NCBI GenBank assembly: GCA_013697245.1
Contig: JACCXH010000071.1
Coordinates: 87,145-151,144, forward strand
DNA from: Bacteroidota bacterium
Lineage (GTDB): Bacteria; Bacteroidota; Bacteroidia; B-17B0; Aurantibacillaceae
Length of the DNA stretch: 64,000 bases
Reading direction: 5' to 3'
The translations under genes were made by a program, and so were the position numbers. The notes under the pieces are model-generated. The model ran no database searches and was not told where the DNA came from. It saw nothing but the letters and a program-made list of their open reading frames with translations. Below are positions 63,200-64,000 of this stretch, piece after piece (position 1 is the stretch's first letter; each line of letters opens with the position of its first letter).

Positions 63200-63382
63200 T
63201 TAATAATCTGAATCAAATATGAATGGATTATTTAAAACAAGATCTGCCAAAAGATCATTTTTTTTGTTCAATTTATCCTCTTTAATCTGTTTATCAGTAT
63301 TTTCTTTATCAAGATCGTGCTGATAGTTATTAGGATTTTTAACTATTGATTTTTGATTGGTATTATTTTCTTTTTTTGACAT
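63200..63382 (-). CDS. small polar protein of unknown function
   Basis: This 60-aa protein is rich in Lys, Asn, Asp and Gln (KKENNTNQKSIVKNPNNYQHD; DKQIKEDKLNKKNDLLADL), with a short C-terminal hydrophobic NPFIFDSDY. It is probably largely disordered. No family is recognised. It lies between the STAS-like genes and an interrupted winged-helix gene. Coding is plausible from composition but not proven. Confidence 0.35.
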   Translation of the reverse strand: MSKKENNTNQKSIVKNPNNYQHDLDKENTDKQIKEDKLNKKNDLLADLVLNNPFIFDSDY

Positions 63383-63438
63383 CGTATTAATTTTTCAATC
63401 TAAATTACAAATTATTTGACAAAAAAATCGTAAAGAAT

Positions 63439-63876
63439 TTATTTTTCTTTACTGTTCAAACAATAGTTGTATCCGCCACCAATTGATTTATCATATCTCA
63501 TAATAAATCCGAGTCTTAAAGTGGTATAAATGTAATTGGAAATGGTTTTTACTTTGTCTTTATAAAGTTCGTTTAAATTTGGCTCAATTTTTAACAATTC
63601 ATTTACTATTTGCATTGTGTTCATTGCTACTTTATTTCTTTTTAAAATGAATACAATCTTTTCAGTCATTACCCATTCGGTATCATAGCCATCATAATTT
63701 ATGATTCGATCTTTTTTAGACTTTTTGCTTTCTCTTTTTTTTTCATATTCTAGTATTAAATTTTCAAGAACGTGAATCTTATTAGTTAGTTTTTGATTAT
63801 CATAATAAAGATCTTTCAGTTTTTCAAAAAGTTCCGCTTTCTCTAATTTTTTTAAATCCTTTAATAGGAAATTTAA
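63439..63876 (-). pseudogene. coiled-coil/winged-helix protein interrupted at its 5' end by a mobile element
   Basis: The frame continues upstream of the first ATG (63669) as good coding-type coiled coil (LKKLEKAELFEKLKDLYYDN, HVLENLILEYEKKR) to about 63876, with no start codon before TGA at 63886-63888. The C-terminal part (MTEKIVFILKRNKVAMNTMQIVNELLKIEPN, then TTLRLGFIMRYD) resembles a winged-helix domain. The gene therefore probably lost its 5' end to the repeat-bearing element that begins at about 63877. A 76-aa protein from ATG 63669 is still possible. Confidence 0.65.
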
Positions 63877-64000
63877 TGTAGATTCTCATCATAATAGGCC
63901 ACCTGTACTCATCCAAAATAGGCCACTCATTCTCACCAAAGTGTACCATTGATTCTCATTCAAAATAGGCCACTTTAAAAAGGGTTGTTTTAAGAGCATA
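63877..64000. mobile_element. terminal repeat region of a probable IS21-family insertion sequence
   Basis: Four tandem imperfect repeats of about 21 nt lie at 63882-63902, 63906-63926, 63929-63949 and 63952-63973 (period 23-24 nt), with shared ATTCTCA and AATAGGCCAC parts. The region begins with TG at 63877-63878. Such multiple terminal repeats mark IS21-family ends. The transposase genes would lie outside the window to the right. It interrupts a gene at 63876. Confidence 0.65.

Noticed and set aside
63882..63973. Short repeats at the window end as a CRISPR array
   Set aside because: Units are separated by only 2-4 nt, so there are no spacers. The pattern fits IS21-type terminal repeats instead.
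1..64000. tRNA or rRNA genes
   Set aside because: Reading both strands for T-arm and D-arm patterns gave only degenerate tRNA-end-like pieces at about 30.25 and 39.77 kb, not complete genes. I cannot run tRNAscan-SE to exclude atypical ones.

Overview
The window is low-GC DNA from a member of the Bacteroidota, most likely a type IX secretion (T9SS) lineage of class Bacteroidia. The evidence is several proteins ending in YPNP-type T9SS sorting domains, one with a CHU_C-type (type B) sorting domain, a TonB receptor paired with a DUF4249 lipoprotein, promoter-like TAnnTTTG boxes, and near absence of Shine-Dalgarno sequences. No rRNA, intact tRNA or CRISPR array was recognised.

Layout. (1) 1-13.8 kb: a surface-polysaccharide locus. 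It holds a 5'-truncated sugar epimerase, five glycosyltransferases of GT4, GT61 and GT2 type, a GT11-like fucosyltransferase, three consecutive FkbM-type methyltransferases, a polytopic membrane protein, a FemAB/GNAT-like acyltransferase, a SAM methyltransferase, a polysaccharide deacetylase and galE. Many genes overlap by 4 nt. (2) 13.8-17.9 kb: a packed minus-strand operon hisS-hutH-TIMP-like protein-ppa. (3) 18.1-30 kb: mostly housekeeping or core genes, namely the TonB receptor/DUF4249 pair, gapdh, a WG-repeat protein, an AsmA/DUF748-like protein, DUF72, a Nei-like glycosylase, small membrane proteins and a WalJ-like metallo-hydrolase. A gene-poor 1-kb stretch follows, with a probable small RNA and terminator.

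(4) 30.6-39.4 kb: a copper-handling island. It has a Cys-rich HYC_CC_PP-like protein, two multicopper oxidases (one T9SS-sorted, one with a Met-rich insert and a beta-rich tail), two HMA proteins with an extra C-terminal CC motif, an HMA-MauE fusion, and an AraC regulator whose N-terminus carries a CxxC HMA-like motif. Two degenerate tRNA-3'-end-plus-terminator-like sequences (about 30.21 and 39.72 kb) bracket it and may be attachment scars. (5) 39.8-46.4 kb: an accessory region with unknown genes, an excisionase-like HTH gene set, a single-HKD PLD protein and a 5'-decapitated type ISP restriction-modification gene.

(6) 46.4-58.2 kb: a plus-strand run of T9SS cargo. It includes a 1378-aa beta-helix-type protein, a CHU_C protein, an SBBP propeller protein, a subtilisin, and a mini-protein consisting essentially of two sorting domains. 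(7) 58.3-63.2 kb: a possible lipid or signal module. A soluble PAS histidine kinase converges on an alpha-oxoamine-synthase-like PLP enzyme fused to a GNAT-like domain, followed by two tandem small SpoIIAA/STAS-like paralogues. (8) 63.4-64 kb: a coiled-coil/winged-helix gene interrupted by what looks like the multi-repeat end of an IS21-family element that continues past the window.

The candidates for something undescribed are the PLP-GNAT fusion module (58.3-63.2 kb) and the bracketed copper island with its metal-sensor-like AraC protein. All functions are inferred from sequence reading alone.
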